Position numbers and translations under genes: made by a program | The notes under the pieces: generated by a model | What the model saw: the letters and a program-made list of their open reading frames with translations, nothing else | Told to the model about the DNA's origin: nothing | Databases searched by the model: none | Source of the DNA: Oscillospiraceae bacterium | GTDB taxonomy: Bacteria > Bacillota > Clostridia > Oscillospirales > Oscillospiraceae | Direction of reading: 5' to 3' | DNA: 9,897 nucleotides | Assembly: GCA_017538775.1 (NCBI GenBank) | Contig: JAFYIF010000024.1 | Coordinates: forward strand, 1 to 9,897 | Shown: positions 1 to 7,228 of the stretch, piece after piece | Numbering within the stretch: position 1 is the stretch's first letter | Layout of the letters: every line of letters starts with the position of its first letter

Positions 1-4
1 AACA

Positions 5-38
5 CCCCCACTGTAGGGGGCGGCGTCCCCGACGCCCC
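5..38. repeat. REP-like GC-rich inverted repeats upstream of rel
   Basis: Two small hairpins sit side by side. CCCCC (5-9) pairs with GGGGG (16-20) across a 6-nt loop, and GGCGTC (22-27) pairs with GACGCC (31-36) across CCC, extendable by two G-C pairs past a bulged C. The second hairpin competes with the first for the G run. The form GTAGGGG followed by a GC palindrome resembles short interspersed palindromes I associate with Oscillospiraceae genomes; that resemblance is from memory and unverified. No T-run follows, so it is a poor plus-strand terminator. I see no convincing sigma-A promoter in the rest of 40-116, which is AT-richer and contains TTTTCAACA at 53-61. Confidence 0.4.
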
Positions 39-132
39 AAGGATTTGCCTCGTTTTCAACATATTTCCAACGAAACCGCAACACCCCCCGACCCCCTTCC
101 AAATATACATCCCAAAAAGGAGTTGACCTTCC

Positions 133-2361
133 ATGGCGGAAACCTTTGAACCCCTGCTGGAGCAGGGTTATGCTGAACTGGAAAACAAGATCCGCACCGC
201 CGGGACGAAGGTGGACTTTGCCCGCATCCGGTCGGCCTTTGAGCTGGCGGCCCGGTCCCACGCGGGGCAGAAGCGCAAGGACGGGACCCCCTACGTCACC
301 CACTGTCTGGCGGCGGCGCAGATCACCGTGGACATGGGGCTGGACGAGGACTCCATCGTCTGCGCCCTGCTGCATGACACCATCGAGGACACGGGGGTGA
401 CGCATGAGCAGATCGCCCGGCAGTTCGGGCCGGTGGTGGCGGACATCGTGGAGGGCGTCACGAAGCTGACGCGGGTGAACTACACCAGCCGCGAGGACGA
501 GCAGATGGAGAACATGCGCAAGATGCTCCTGGCCATGAGCCGGGACATCCGCGTGATCCTGATCAAGCTGGCGGACCGGCTGCACAACATGCGCACGATG
601 GACTATCAGTCGCCGGAGAAGCAGCGGCTGAAAAGTCTGGAGACCATGGAGATCTACGCCCCCATCGCCCACCGGCTGGGCATCCAGGCGGTGAAGTGGG
701 AGCTGGAGGACCTCTCGCTGAAATATCTGGACCCGGTGGCCTTCCAGGCCATCACCAGCTCCATCGAGGCCCGCCGGGGGAATCTGGACGACTTCATGAG
801 CCGGATGGAGAACAAGATCCGCGCCCGGCTCCGGGAGTGGGGCATCAGCTGCACGATCTACCACCGGATCAAGCACACCTACAGCATCTACCGCAAGATG
901 TACACCCAGAAGCTGGAGCTCAGCGAGATCTGGGACATCTGCGCCCTGCGGGTGATCGTGGACACGCTCCAGGACTGCTATTCGGTGCTGGGTCTGGTGC
1001 ATGAGATGTTCAACACCGTGCCGGGGAAGTTCAAGGACTACATCTCCATGCCCAAGCCCAACGGCTACCAGTCCCTGCACACCACCGTCATCGGCTCCGA
1101 GGCCATCCCCTTCGAGGTACAGATCCGCACCTGGGAGATGCACCGGACGGCGGAGTACGGCGTGGCGGCCCATTGGAAGTACAAGAGCAACAAGGCGGGC
1201 ATCCGGGACGGGGACGAAAAGAAATTCGCCTGGGTCCGCCGTCTGTTGGAGACCCAGCAGGAGACCGAGCCGGACGACTTCATCTCCGGGCTGAAGGTGG
1301 ACATGTTCGCCGACGAGGTCTTCGTCTTCTCCCCCCGGGGGGACGTGACGAGTCTGCCCGCCGGGGCCACGCCGGTGGACTTCGCCTACTCCGTCCACTC
1401 CGCCGTGGGCAACCGCATGGTGGGGGCCAAGGTGAACGGGCGCATCGTGCCCTATTCCCAGGAGCTGCAAAACGGCGACATGGTGGAGATCCTCACCAGC
1501 AAATCCGCCCCCGGCCCCAGCCGCGACTGGCTCAAGCTGGCAAAAAGCGGTTCGGCCCGGACAAAAATCAAACAGTGGCTGAAAAAAGAGCGCCGGGAGG
1601 AGAACATCGTCCAGGGGCGGGAGATGCTGGAGACCGAGTTCCGCCGGGCGGGCATCAGCATGGCGGAGATCAACGAGTTTGAACTGCTGCCCCCGCTGCT
1701 GAAACGCCAGAACTACGCAAGCGTAGACGACCTCTACGCCGCCGTGGGCTATGGGGGCATGACCGCGGCCAAGGTTGCAAACCGGCTCCGGGACGAGCTG
1801 CTCCGGGCCCAGCGCAGCGCCGGAAGCAGCGGGCGCACGGCCCTGGACAAGCTGAAGGACGCCGCCGAGCGCCGCAACCAGAAGGACCCGGCCCGGCCCC
1901 GGCCCATCAACGGCGTGCTGATCGCCGGACTGGACAACTGCCTGCTGAAATTCGCCCGCTGCTGCACCCCCGTGGCCGGGGACGAGATCGTGGGCTTCAT
2001 CACCCGGGGCTACGGCGTCAGCATCCACCGCACCGACTGCAAAAACCACATCGTCAGCCGCGTGAACCCCGACGGGGAGGGCCGCTGGGTGGACGCCACC
2101 TGGGACATGAGCGCGGCGGAGACCTATATCACCACCCTGCACATCTCCTCCTATGACCGCAACGCCCTGGTCATGGACATCTCCACCGTGCTCAACGGCA
2201 TGAACGCCAAGGTCCGGTCCTTCAACGCCCGGGACATCGGCGGGGGGATGGCGAGCACCACCGTGAATGTGGAGGTGCGGAATCTGGATGAGCTGAAGGC
2301 GATCATGGCGCGCTTATCTACGATCCAGGGGGTGAAGAAGGTGAGTCGGGGGAATGGGTGA
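133..2361 (+). CDS. rel: Bifunctional (p)ppGpp synthetase/hydrolase, Rel/SpoT family
   Basis: This cytoplasmic enzyme makes (p)ppGpp from ATP and GTP/GDP when ribosomes stall and also hydrolyses it. At 742 aa it is full length for long Rel proteins. The N-terminal HD hydrolase domain (about 28-180) keeps H57, the HDxxED motif (H81 D82, E85 D86) and D148 in LADRLHN. The synthetase domain (about 225-355) shows the SIYRKM stretch, KFKD at 299-302 and GYQSLHTT at 311-318. KFKD is the basic type of the RxKD motif typical of bifunctional Rel, unlike the acidic ExDD of monofunctional RelA. Then follow TGS (about 393-455), a conserved cysteine/zinc-finger region (C603, C610, C611, H632, C636) and a C-terminal ACT domain (about 665-738). 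AAGGAG at 117-122 lies 10 nt before the ATG. It heads the rel-dtd-metallohydrolase block. Both catalytic halves look intact, so I infer true bifunctionality. Confidence 0.97.
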   Translation: MAETFEPLLEQGYAELENKIRTAGTKVDFARIRSAFELAARSHAGQKRKDGTPYVTHCLAAAQITVDMGLDEDSIVCALLHDTIEDTGVTHEQIARQFGPVVADIVEGVTKLTRVNYTSREDEQMENMRKMLLAMSRDIRVILIKLADRLHNMRTMDYQSPEKQRLKSLETMEIYAPIAHRLGIQAVKWELEDLSLKYLDPVAFQAITSSIEARRGNLDDFMSRMENKIRARLREWGISCTIYHRIKHTYSIYRKMYTQKLELSEIWDICALRVIVDTLQDCYSVLGLVHEMFNTVPGKFKDYISMPKPNGYQSLHTTVIGSEAIPFEVQIRTWEMHRTAEYGVAAHWKYKSNKAGIRDGDEKKFAWVRRLLETQQETEPDDFISGLKVDMFADEVFVFSPRGDVTSLPAGATPVDFAYSVHSAVGNRMVGAKVNGRIVPYSQELQNGDMVEILTSKSAPGPSRDWLKLAKSGSARTKIKQWLKKERREENIVQGREMLETEFRRAGISMAEINEFELLPPLLKRQNYASVDDLYAAVGYGGMTAAKVANRLRDELLRAQRSAGSSGRTALDKLKDAAERRNQKDPARPRPINGVLIAGLDNCLLKFARCCTPVAGDEIVGFITRGYGVSIHRTDCKNHIVSRVNPDGEGRWVDATWDMSAAETYITTLHISSYDRNALVMDISTVLNGMNAKVRSFNARDIGGGMASTTVNVEVRNLDELKAIMARLSTIQGVKKVSRGNG

Positions 2362-2382
2362 AATTGTTTTTTAGATTTTTTA

Positions 2383-2424
2383 GATAATAGATAATAGATA
2401 AAAGATAATAGATAATAGATATTT
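2383..2424. repeat. GATAATA heptad tandem repeat, five copies plus a decayed sixth
   Basis: Between the rel stop and the dtd ribosome binding site lie consecutive 7-bp units: GATAATA (2383-2389), GATAATA (2390-2396), GATAAAA (2397-2403), GATAATA (2404-2410), GATAATA (2411-2417), and a degenerate GATATTT (2418-2424). The preceding bases are T-rich (GATTTTTTA, 2374-2382). Every perfect unit contains GATAAT, one mismatch from a TATAAT -10 box, and a TTGTTT at 2364-2369 could act as a weak -35. The spacings to the first two GATAAT copies (13 and 20 bp) are not ideal, so a promoter is only possible. No transcription terminator is visible after rel. Confidence 0.85.
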
Positions 2425-2443
2425 ACTATATCAGGAGGAATTT

Positions 2444-2878
2444 ATGCGGGCTGTTTTGACGCGGGTGAGCGAGGCTTCTGTGGTTGTGGACGGGGCTTGC
2501 GTTGGGGCCATTGGGCGGGGATACCTGGTTTTGCTGGGGGTCCACGCGGAGGACACGCCGGAGCAGGCTTTGAAGATGGCCGACCGGATCGCGGGGCTTC
2601 GGGTGTTTGAGGACGAGGGCGGGAAGATGAACCGCAATCTGGCCGCTGTGGGCGGCGGGGTTTTGCTGGTCAGCCAGTTCACCCTCTATGCCGACACCCG
2701 CTCCCGGCGGCCCGGGTTTACGGCGGCGGCAAGGCCGGATGTGGCCGTGCCGCTCTATGAGCAGGTCATCGCCGAGCTGCGCGGCCGGGGCTTTCCGGTG
2801 GAGACCGGCGTCTTCGGGGCGGACATGGCGGTACACAGCGTCAACGACGGCCCGGTGACGATCATACTGGAGACTTAA
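2444..2878 (+). CDS. dtd: D-aminoacyl-tRNA deacylase
   Basis: This enzyme removes D-amino acids (and glycine) mischarged on tRNA and so protects translation. The 144-aa length is the normal size of the family. Two family-defining motifs are present: SQFTLYAD at residues 77-84 and the NDGPVT segment with Gly-cisPro at 134-139, which together build the chirality-proofreading pocket at the dimer interface. The start [13 protein letters not shown] is the expected one. A strong AGGAGGAA (2433-2440) sits just before the ATG, and it follows rel by 82 bp that include a heptad repeat. The stretch after SQFTLYADT reads RSRRPGF instead of the commoner KGxRPSF form, a small divergence. rel followed by dtd is a common Firmicutes arrangement. 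Confidence 0.95.
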   Translation: MRAVLTRVSEASVVVDGACVGAIGRGYLVLLGVHAEDTPEQALKMADRIAGLRVFEDEGGKMNRNLAAVGGGVLLVSQFTLYADTRSRRPGFTAAARPDVAVPLYEQVIAELRGRGFPVETGVFGADMAVHSVNDGPVTIILET

Positions 2879-2891
2879 TACGAATTGGAAA

Positions 2892-2897
2892 GGGAGG
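2892..2897 (+). promoter_or_regulatory. Ribosome binding site that fixes the metallohydrolase start
   Basis: GGGAGG lies 8 nt before the ATG at 2906. It decides for that ATG over an in-frame TTG at 2885, which lies upstream of this site and has no SD of its own. Confidence 0.8.
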
Positions 2898-2905
2898 ACC
2901 CACCC

Positions 2906-3541
2906 ATGCTCATCAAATGCTTTTCCGTCGGCTCTTTTGAGACCAACTGCTATGTCGTCACCGACGAACAGAGCCTCCGCTGCGCGGTCATCGACCCGGG
3001 GGCGGACGCGGCGACGATCCTGGACTATCTGGAGGAAAACCGCCTCACCTGCGCCTACGTCCTGCTGACCCACGGCCACTTCGACCACACCGGCGCGGTG
3101 GAGGCCGTCCGCGCGGAGACGCTCGCGCCGCTCTATCTGCACAAGGCCGACGACGGCATCAGCATCGGCGGGCCGTTCTACCGCTTCACCGCCCCGAAGG
3201 ACGCGCACTTTTTCCGGGAGGGGGACGTGATCGCCCTGGATCGGATCTCCTTCGCGGTGCTGGAGACCCCGGGCCACACCCCCGGCAGCGTGAGCCTGCT
3301 GGCCATGGAGACCGACAGCGAGGAGCGGGCATTGTTCACCGGGGACACCCTGTTCCGGGACAGCTGCGGCCGCACGGACTTCCCCGGCGGCGACCAGGCG
3401 GCCATGTTCCGCTCCCTCCGCCGCCTGGCGGAGCTGCCCGGGGACTATGAGGTGTATCCGGGGCATATGGAGTCCACCACGCTCAACCGGGAGCGGCGGG
3501 TGAATCCGTTTGTGCTATATGCGCTTGGAGGGAGGCTGTGA
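2906..3541 (+). CDS. MBL-fold metallohydrolase, glyoxalase II-like
   Basis: This is a 211-aa cytoplasmic metallo-beta-lactamase-fold hydrolase. The full set of metal ligands is visible: T55-HGHFDH-61 (H56, H58, D60, H61), H124 in TPGHTPGS, D147 in FTGDTLF and H187 in YPGHMES. The length and the GRTDFPGGD stretch (155-163) match the short GloB-like group without the C-terminal substrate domain of true glyoxalase II, so the substrate cannot be named. Genes of this type often follow rel and dtd in Clostridia. It starts 27 bp after dtd and probably shares its transcript. After the TGA stop begins an inverted-repeat element rather than a clear terminator. Confidence 0.9.
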   Translation: MLIKCFSVGSFETNCYVVTDEQSLRCAVIDPGADAATILDYLEENRLTCAYVLLTHGHFDHTGAVEAVRAETLAPLYLHKADDGISIGGPFYRFTAPKDAHFFREGDVIALDRISFAVLETPGHTPGSVSLLAMETDSEERALFTGDTLFRDSCGRTDFPGGDQAAMFRSLRRLAELPGDYEVYPGHMESTTLNRERRVNPFVLYALGGRL

Positions 3542-3543
3542 GA

Positions 3544-3648
3544 CTGAAAAATGAAGGCTTAAGACTTAATAATGAATAATAGTTGTGTCGCTCCGCGACA
3601 AATGGAATGTTATCGGCGCAGCCGATTCCATCATTATTCATTTTTCAG
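3544..3648. repeat. Nested inverted-repeat (MITE-like) element
   Basis: A 12-bp perfect inverted repeat, CTGAAAAATGAA (3544-3555) with TTCATTTTTCAG (3637-3648), bounds the segment. Inside it, ATGAATAAT (3572-3580) pairs with ATTATTCAT (3633-3641); it overlaps the outer right arm, so the two pairings are alternatives. Two further hairpins lie within: TGTCGC (3586-3591) with GCGACA (3595-3600) across TCC, and TCGGC (3613-3617) with GCCGA (3621-3625) across GCA, the latter flanked by TGGAA (3603-3607) and TTCCA (3626-3630). The result is a plausible three-way-junction fold in DNA or RNA. No transposase is encoded. I recall similar arrangements between genes in Oscillospiraceae, unverified. Confidence 0.65.
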
Positions 3649-3681
3649 TTTTCAGTTTTCAGTCTTCAGTCTTCAGTCCAG
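3642..3681. repeat. TTTTCAG heptad tandem repeat, five copies
   Basis: Five consecutive 7-bp units run TTTTCAG (3642-3648, 3649-3655, 3656-3662) then TCTTCAG (3663-3669, 3670-3676), followed by a shortened TCCAG (3677-3681). The first unit is part of the right arm of the nested inverted repeat, and its complement CTGAAAA occurs once in the left arm (3544-3550). This suggests expansion of one end of the element. The array ends directly at the ribosome binding site of the response regulator. Confidence 0.85.
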
Positions 3682-3683
3682 AA

Positions 3684-3690
3684 AGGAAGG
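3684..3690 (+). promoter_or_regulatory. Ribosome binding site selecting a TTG start
   Basis: AGGAAGG lies 6 nt before TTG at 3697. No ATG or GTG lies nearby in that frame, and the family N-terminus begins exactly here, so this site fixes a rare start codon. Confidence 0.8.
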
Positions 3691-3696
3691 ATTCTT

Positions 3697-4386
3697 TTGA
3701 ACAAAAAAGCACTCATTGTGGAAGACGACGGCAACATTGCCGAGCTGCTCCGCCTTTATCTGGAAAAGGACGGCTTCACCGTGCAGCGGGCCGCAGACGG
3801 GGGGGAGGGGCTGGCGCTTTTTCGCAGCTTTGCCCCGGACCTCGTGCTGCTGGACATCATGCTCCCGGTGCTGGACGGCTGGGGGGTGCTGCGGGAGCTG
3901 CGGCGGGCGGGGAATACGCCGGTGATCATGCTCACCGCCCGGAGCGAGACGCCGGACAAGATCTCCGGGCTGGAGATGGGGGCGGACGACTATGTGACCA
4001 AGCCCTTTGAGCCAAAGGAACTGATGGCCCGCATCCACGCGGTGCTGCGCCGGGCCGCCGAGCCGGAGGCGCGGCGGAGCCGCCGGCTGGAATACGACAA
4101 GCTGGTGGTGGACCTGGACAGCTATGAGCTGATTGTGGACGGCCGCCGGGTGGACACGCCGCCCAAGGAGCTGGAGCTGCTGTTCCACCTGGCCAGCTCC
4201 CCGAACCGGGTCTTCACCCGCAACCAGCTCCTGGACGAGGTCTGGGGCTTCGACTACTTCGGCGACAGCCGCACCGTGGATGTCCACATCAAGCGCCTGC
4301 GGGAGAAGCTGGAGGGGGTCAGCGACCGCTGGAGCGTGAAGACCGTCTGGGGCGTGGGATACAAGTTTGAGTCTTTAGACACGTAA
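3697..4386 (+). CDS. OmpR/PhoB-family response regulator
   Basis: This is a 229-aa cytoplasmic transcription factor activated by phosphorylation. The receiver domain (about 4-118) keeps the acidic pocket E9-D10-D11, the phosphoacceptor D53 in LLDIMLP, T80 in MLTAR and K102 in VTKPF. A winged-helix DNA-binding domain (about 130-227) includes the recognition-helix region SRTVDVHIKRLREKL and the closing wing VWGVGYKF. The start is a TTG giving MNKKALIVEDD; the frame stays open to 3583, but that extension encodes the repeat element and is not family-like. The kinase gene follows after 3 bp, so the two form one transcription unit. It likely controls the kinase and protease downstream, by analogy with CssR of Bacillus subtilis; this is inference. 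Confidence 0.93.
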   Translation: MNKKALIVEDDGNIAELLRLYLEKDGFTVQRAADGGEGLALFRSFAPDLVLLDIMLPVLDGWGVLRELRRAGNTPVIMLTARSETPDKISGLEMGADDYVTKPFEPKELMARIHAVLRRAAEPEARRSRRLEYDKLVVDLDSYELIVDGRRVDTPPKELELLFHLASSPNRVFTRNQLLDEVWGFDYFGDSRTVDVHIKRLREKLEGVSDRWSVKTVWGVGYKFESLDT

Positions 4387-4389
4387 AAA

Positions 4390-5811
4390 ATGCGCAGTTA
4401 CGTCTACAAAAACTTCGTCCTGGCGGCGGTGCTGGTCATGCTGGCTTTCACCATTCTTGGGGCCGTCTTCGTCGGCACGGGCCGCAACTACATGCTGCGG
4501 GAGCGGCGCAGCGCCCTGGACGGCAACGCCGAGGAGCTGAGCCGCCTGGCCGCCGCCTACGACCGGGAGGGGGACCTGGAGACCTGGGAATTCCGGATCA
4601 CCCTCTCCGCCATGGCCCAGAGCAGCGGCAGCCACTGCTTCCTGACCGATGAAGACGGGACGGTGCTGGTCTGTTCCGAGCGGGCCATCTACTGCGCCCA
4701 CATGGGCCGGAACGTGGGCGCGGCGGCCATGAAGGCCCTGCGCGCCTCCGGGCGCTACAGCGCCATGAGCCGTCTGGAGGGCTTCTATGAGACCGAGCGC
4801 ATCGTCTCCGCCGCCGCCGTGCGGGATGAGCGCGGGACCGTGCTGGCCTATGTCTTCTCCACCGCCGACGTGAGCGGGGTGCTGCAAAGCTGGCAGACCT
4901 TGCTGCACATCTTCCTGATCGCCAGCTTCGGCATCATGGTCCTGCTGCTGGCCGTCAGCTATGTCTCCCTGCGCCTGGGCTCCCGCCCCCTGCGGGAGAT
5001 GGCCGCCGCCGCGCTGAAATTCGCCCACGGGGACTTCTCCGCCCGGGTGGCGGTGGAGCGGGACGACGAGCTGGGGGCATTGGCCTCGGCCTTCAACCAG
5101 ATGGCGGAGTCCCTGCAGCAGCAGGAACAGCGCCGGAGCGACTTTGTCGCCAACGTGGCCCACGAGCTGAAGACCCCGATGACCGCCATTTCCGGCTTTG
5201 CCGACGGGCTGATGGACGGCACCATTCCCATGGACCAGGCCAAACGCTATTTGCAGACCATCTCCGACGAGACCAAGCGCTTAAACCGCCTGGTGCGCAG
5301 TATGCTGGACCTGAGCCGGATGGAGAGCGAGGGGCCGGAGGCCCTGCGGCAGAAGAGCTTTGACCTGAGCGAGCTGCTGCTGCGGACCGCGCTGCTCTTT
5401 GAACAGAAGATCAACGCCCGGGGCCTGGACGTGGAAGCCCAGGTGCCGGAGGACCCGATGCTGGTCTACGGCGACGCGGACGCCATCAACCAGGTCATCT
5501 ACAATCTGCTGGAGAACGCGGTGAAGTTCGCCGAGCCCGGCAGCGCCCTGGGCCTCAGCCTCTTCAAACAGGGGGAGAAGGCCTATGTCTCCATCCGCAA
5601 CCGGGGGGAGACCATCCCGCCGGAGGAACTTGCCCGGATCTTCGACCGCTTCCACAAGACCGACCGCTCCCGCTCCGCCGACCGGGAGGGCTACGGCCTG
5701 GGGCTTTACATCGTGAAGACCATCCTGGGCCGCCACGGGGAGGACATCACCGTGACCAGCCGGGACGGCGTGACGGAGTTCGTCTTCTCCCTGACCCTTG
5801 CACAGAAATAA
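4390..5811 (+). CDS. Sensor histidine kinase, two transmembrane segments
   Basis: This is a 473-aa membrane kinase, partner of the adjacent regulator. The layout is TM1 (about 8-30), an extracytoplasmic sensor of about 140 residues, TM2 (about 170-193), a HAMP linker (about 195-245), the HisKA helix with H258 in VAHELKTP, and a HATPase domain with the N box (N376 in NLLENAVKF), an F box around FDRFHKTD (418-425) and the G2 box GYGLGLY (434-440). The G1 motif reads NRGETI where many kinases have DxGxGI; Asn at the first position is seen in other active kinases, so I do not call it defective. No SD precedes the ATG, which lies 3 bp after the regulator stop, suggesting translational coupling. 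The signal sensed cannot be read from sequence. Confidence 0.93.
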   Translation: MRSYVYKNFVLAAVLVMLAFTILGAVFVGTGRNYMLRERRSALDGNAEELSRLAAAYDREGDLETWEFRITLSAMAQSSGSHCFLTDEDGTVLVCSERAIYCAHMGRNVGAAAMKALRASGRYSAMSRLEGFYETERIVSAAAVRDERGTVLAYVFSTADVSGVLQSWQTLLHIFLIASFGIMVLLLAVSYVSLRLGSRPLREMAAAALKFAHGDFSARVAVERDDELGALASAFNQMAESLQQQEQRRSDFVANVAHELKTPMTAISGFADGLMDGTIPMDQAKRYLQTISDETKRLNRLVRSMLDLSRMESEGPEALRQKSFDLSELLLRTALLFEQKINARGLDVEAQVPEDPMLVYGDADAINQVIYNLLENAVKFAEPGSALGLSLFKQGEKAYVSIRNRGETIPPEELARIFDRFHKTDRSRSADREGYGLGLYIVKTILGRHGEDITVTSRDGVTEFVFSLTLAQK

Positions 5812-5846
5812 ACCGACCGCAGACACATCCCAAGGAGGAATCCCCT

Positions 5847-7148
5847 ATGGAACAGCCCAAGCGCAGCGCATGGTACGACCAGAGTCTCCCCGGCGGGGAG
5901 GAGCAGACCCGGAAAACCCTTCGAAAAAAGCCGGACATCGCCCTGATCGTGTTCATCCTCTTCACCCTGGCCTTCGTGACGGCCTACACCCTGAGCCACG
6001 GCTTTGCCGACTGGTTCCCCGCGCCCAAGTCCAGCAGCAGTACCATCACCGTGGTACCCGACATCCCCGGCTATCAAAGCCCGGACCTGGAGGACTACGC
6101 GGACTACCGCGACTACTTCCACGCCATCTACGGGGACCGGGACACGGGCCGGAGCGGCAGCCACCTGGGCCGGACCAGACCGGAGACCGTGCCGGAGTTT
6201 TCTCTGGAGAGCGCGAAGGGCCTGCCGGAGCTGAGCTTGCAGGAGCTGTACCGGAATTGCGCCGACAGCGTGGTGGGCGTCCGGGCCGACTTCGCCGACG
6301 AGAGCGGCTACGCCTGGGGCACCGGCATCGTCGTCAGCGCGGACGGCCTGATCCTCACCAATCAGCACGTCATCGACGGGGCCGACAGCGCCACCGTCAC
6401 GCTCGCCGGCGGGGAGGAGTACGCCGCGCTGCTGGTGGGGGAGGACGTGATCACCGACATCGCCCTGCTCCAGATCCCGGCGGAGGGGCTGAGCCCCGCC
6501 CGCTTCGGGGACAGCGCGGAGCTGCAGGTGGGGGAGAGCGTGGCCGCCATCGGCAACCCCCTCAGCGACCGCTTCACCAACTCCCTGACCGACGGCATCG
6601 TCTCCGCCATCAACCGGGACGTGACCGTGGACGGGCGGCAGATGACCCTGATCCAGACCAACGCGGCCCTGAACGAGGGCAACTCCGGCGGCCCCCTGCT
6701 GAACCGCCGGGGCCAGGTGGTGGGCATCACCAACATGAAGATGGTCAACTACTACTCCGAGGTGACGGTGGAGGGCATCGGCTTCGCCATCCCCAGCACC
6801 ACCGTGAAGACCGTGGTGGACCAGCTCCTGGCCCGGGGCAGCGTGGTGGGGCGGCCCGGCATCGGCATCACCGTGGTCTCCGTGACGGAGGACCTGAGCG
6901 AACGCTTCGACATCCCCCGGGGCCTCTACGTCTGCGCGGTGGAGCAGGCCAGCGACGCCTGGGCCCAGGGCGTGCGCCCGGACGACATCATCCTGAAGGT
7001 CAACGGCCTGGAGGTCCGCACCAGCAACGAGCTGATCGCCCTCCGGGACAACCTGAACGTGGGCGACAGCCTGGACGCGGTCCTCTGGCGGGACGGGCAG
7101 CAGCTCCGCATCAGCTTCCGATTGATGGACCAGAACGAGCTGTATTGA
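5847..7148 (+). CDS. htrA: HtrA/DegP-like membrane-anchored serine protease
   Basis: This is a 433-aa trypsin-fold protease acting at the outer face of the membrane on misfolded exported proteins. A basic N-terminus precedes one membrane segment (about 30-50) with no obvious cleavage site, so it is probably a signal anchor. An acidic, tyrosine-rich linker (about 70-130) follows. The catalytic domain shows the triad H174 (LTNQHVI), D204 (ITDIALLQI) and S280 (NEGNSGGPL). One PDZ domain (about 335-425) contains GLYVCAVEQASDAWAQGV and DDIILKVNG. The family pattern NPGNSGGP appears here as NEGNSGGP, a mild change. AAGGAGG (5832-5838) lies 8 nt before the ATG, 35 bp after the kinase. Its position behind a two-component pair recalls CssRS/HtrA or the WalRK-linked HtrC of Bacillus; which is closer cannot be settled here. 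Confidence 0.94.
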   Translation: MEQPKRSAWYDQSLPGGEEQTRKTLRKKPDIALIVFILFTLAFVTAYTLSHGFADWFPAPKSSSSTITVVPDIPGYQSPDLEDYADYRDYFHAIYGDRDTGRSGSHLGRTRPETVPEFSLESAKGLPELSLQELYRNCADSVVGVRADFADESGYAWGTGIVVSADGLILTNQHVIDGADSATVTLAGGEEYAALLVGEDVITDIALLQIPAEGLSPARFGDSAELQVGESVAAIGNPLSDRFTNSLTDGIVSAINRDVTVDGRQMTLIQTNAALNEGNSGGPLLNRRGQVVGITNMKMVNYYSEVTVEGIGFAIPSTTVKTVVDQLLARGSVVGRPGIGITVVSVTEDLSERFDIPRGLYVCAVEQASDAWAQGVRPDDIILKVNGLEVRTSNELIALRDNLNVGDSLDAVLWRDGQQLRISFRLMDQNELY

Positions 7149-7155
7149 GACAAGG

Positions 7156-7199
7156 CCGGAGCGCAACAAACCCGCTCCGGTCCATTTTGTCCCCTTTTT
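7156..7199 (+). terminator. Rho-independent terminator after the protease gene
   Basis: CCGGAGCG (7156-7163) and CGCTCCGG (7173-7180) form a perfect 8-bp GC-rich stem with a 9-nt loop, 8 bp after the htrA stop. The T-rich tail is interrupted (TTTT at 7185-7188, TTTTT at 7195-7199). It probably separates the two-component/HtrA unit from dnaA. Confidence 0.75.
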
Positions 7200-7228
7200 G
7201 GCATACTTTATTTTATAATAATTTCTGA

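Noticed and set aside
2426..3466. Minus-strand open frame of 346 codons opposite dtd and the metallohydrolase
   Set aside because: It spans two real genes and their spacer, has low-complexity composition and no recognisable motif.
3586..3600. TGTCGC/GCGACA hairpin as a terminator for the metallohydrolase gene
   Set aside because: The stem is only 6 bp and no T-run follows on the plus strand; it fits better as an inner hairpin of the repeat element.
3642..3681. Short repeats considered as a CRISPR remnant
   Set aside because: Units are 7 bp with no spacers and no cas genes; it is a simple tandem array.
3583..3696. 38-residue N-terminal extension of the response regulator
   Set aside because: It would encode the repeat element and heptads; the SD and family N-terminus point to TTG at 3697.
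5706..7169. Minus-strand open frame of 487 codons opposite htrA
   Set aside because: Its protein is dominated by Val, Asp, His, Gly and Gln without a domain, the usual result of reading a GC-rich gene backwards. The plus strand encodes a complete HtrA with its catalytic triad.
5798..7228. Plus-strand open frame of 476 codons in another frame over htrA
   Set aside because: Arg/Pro/Gly-rich translation typical of a shifted frame, running through the terminator and into the dnaA promoter.
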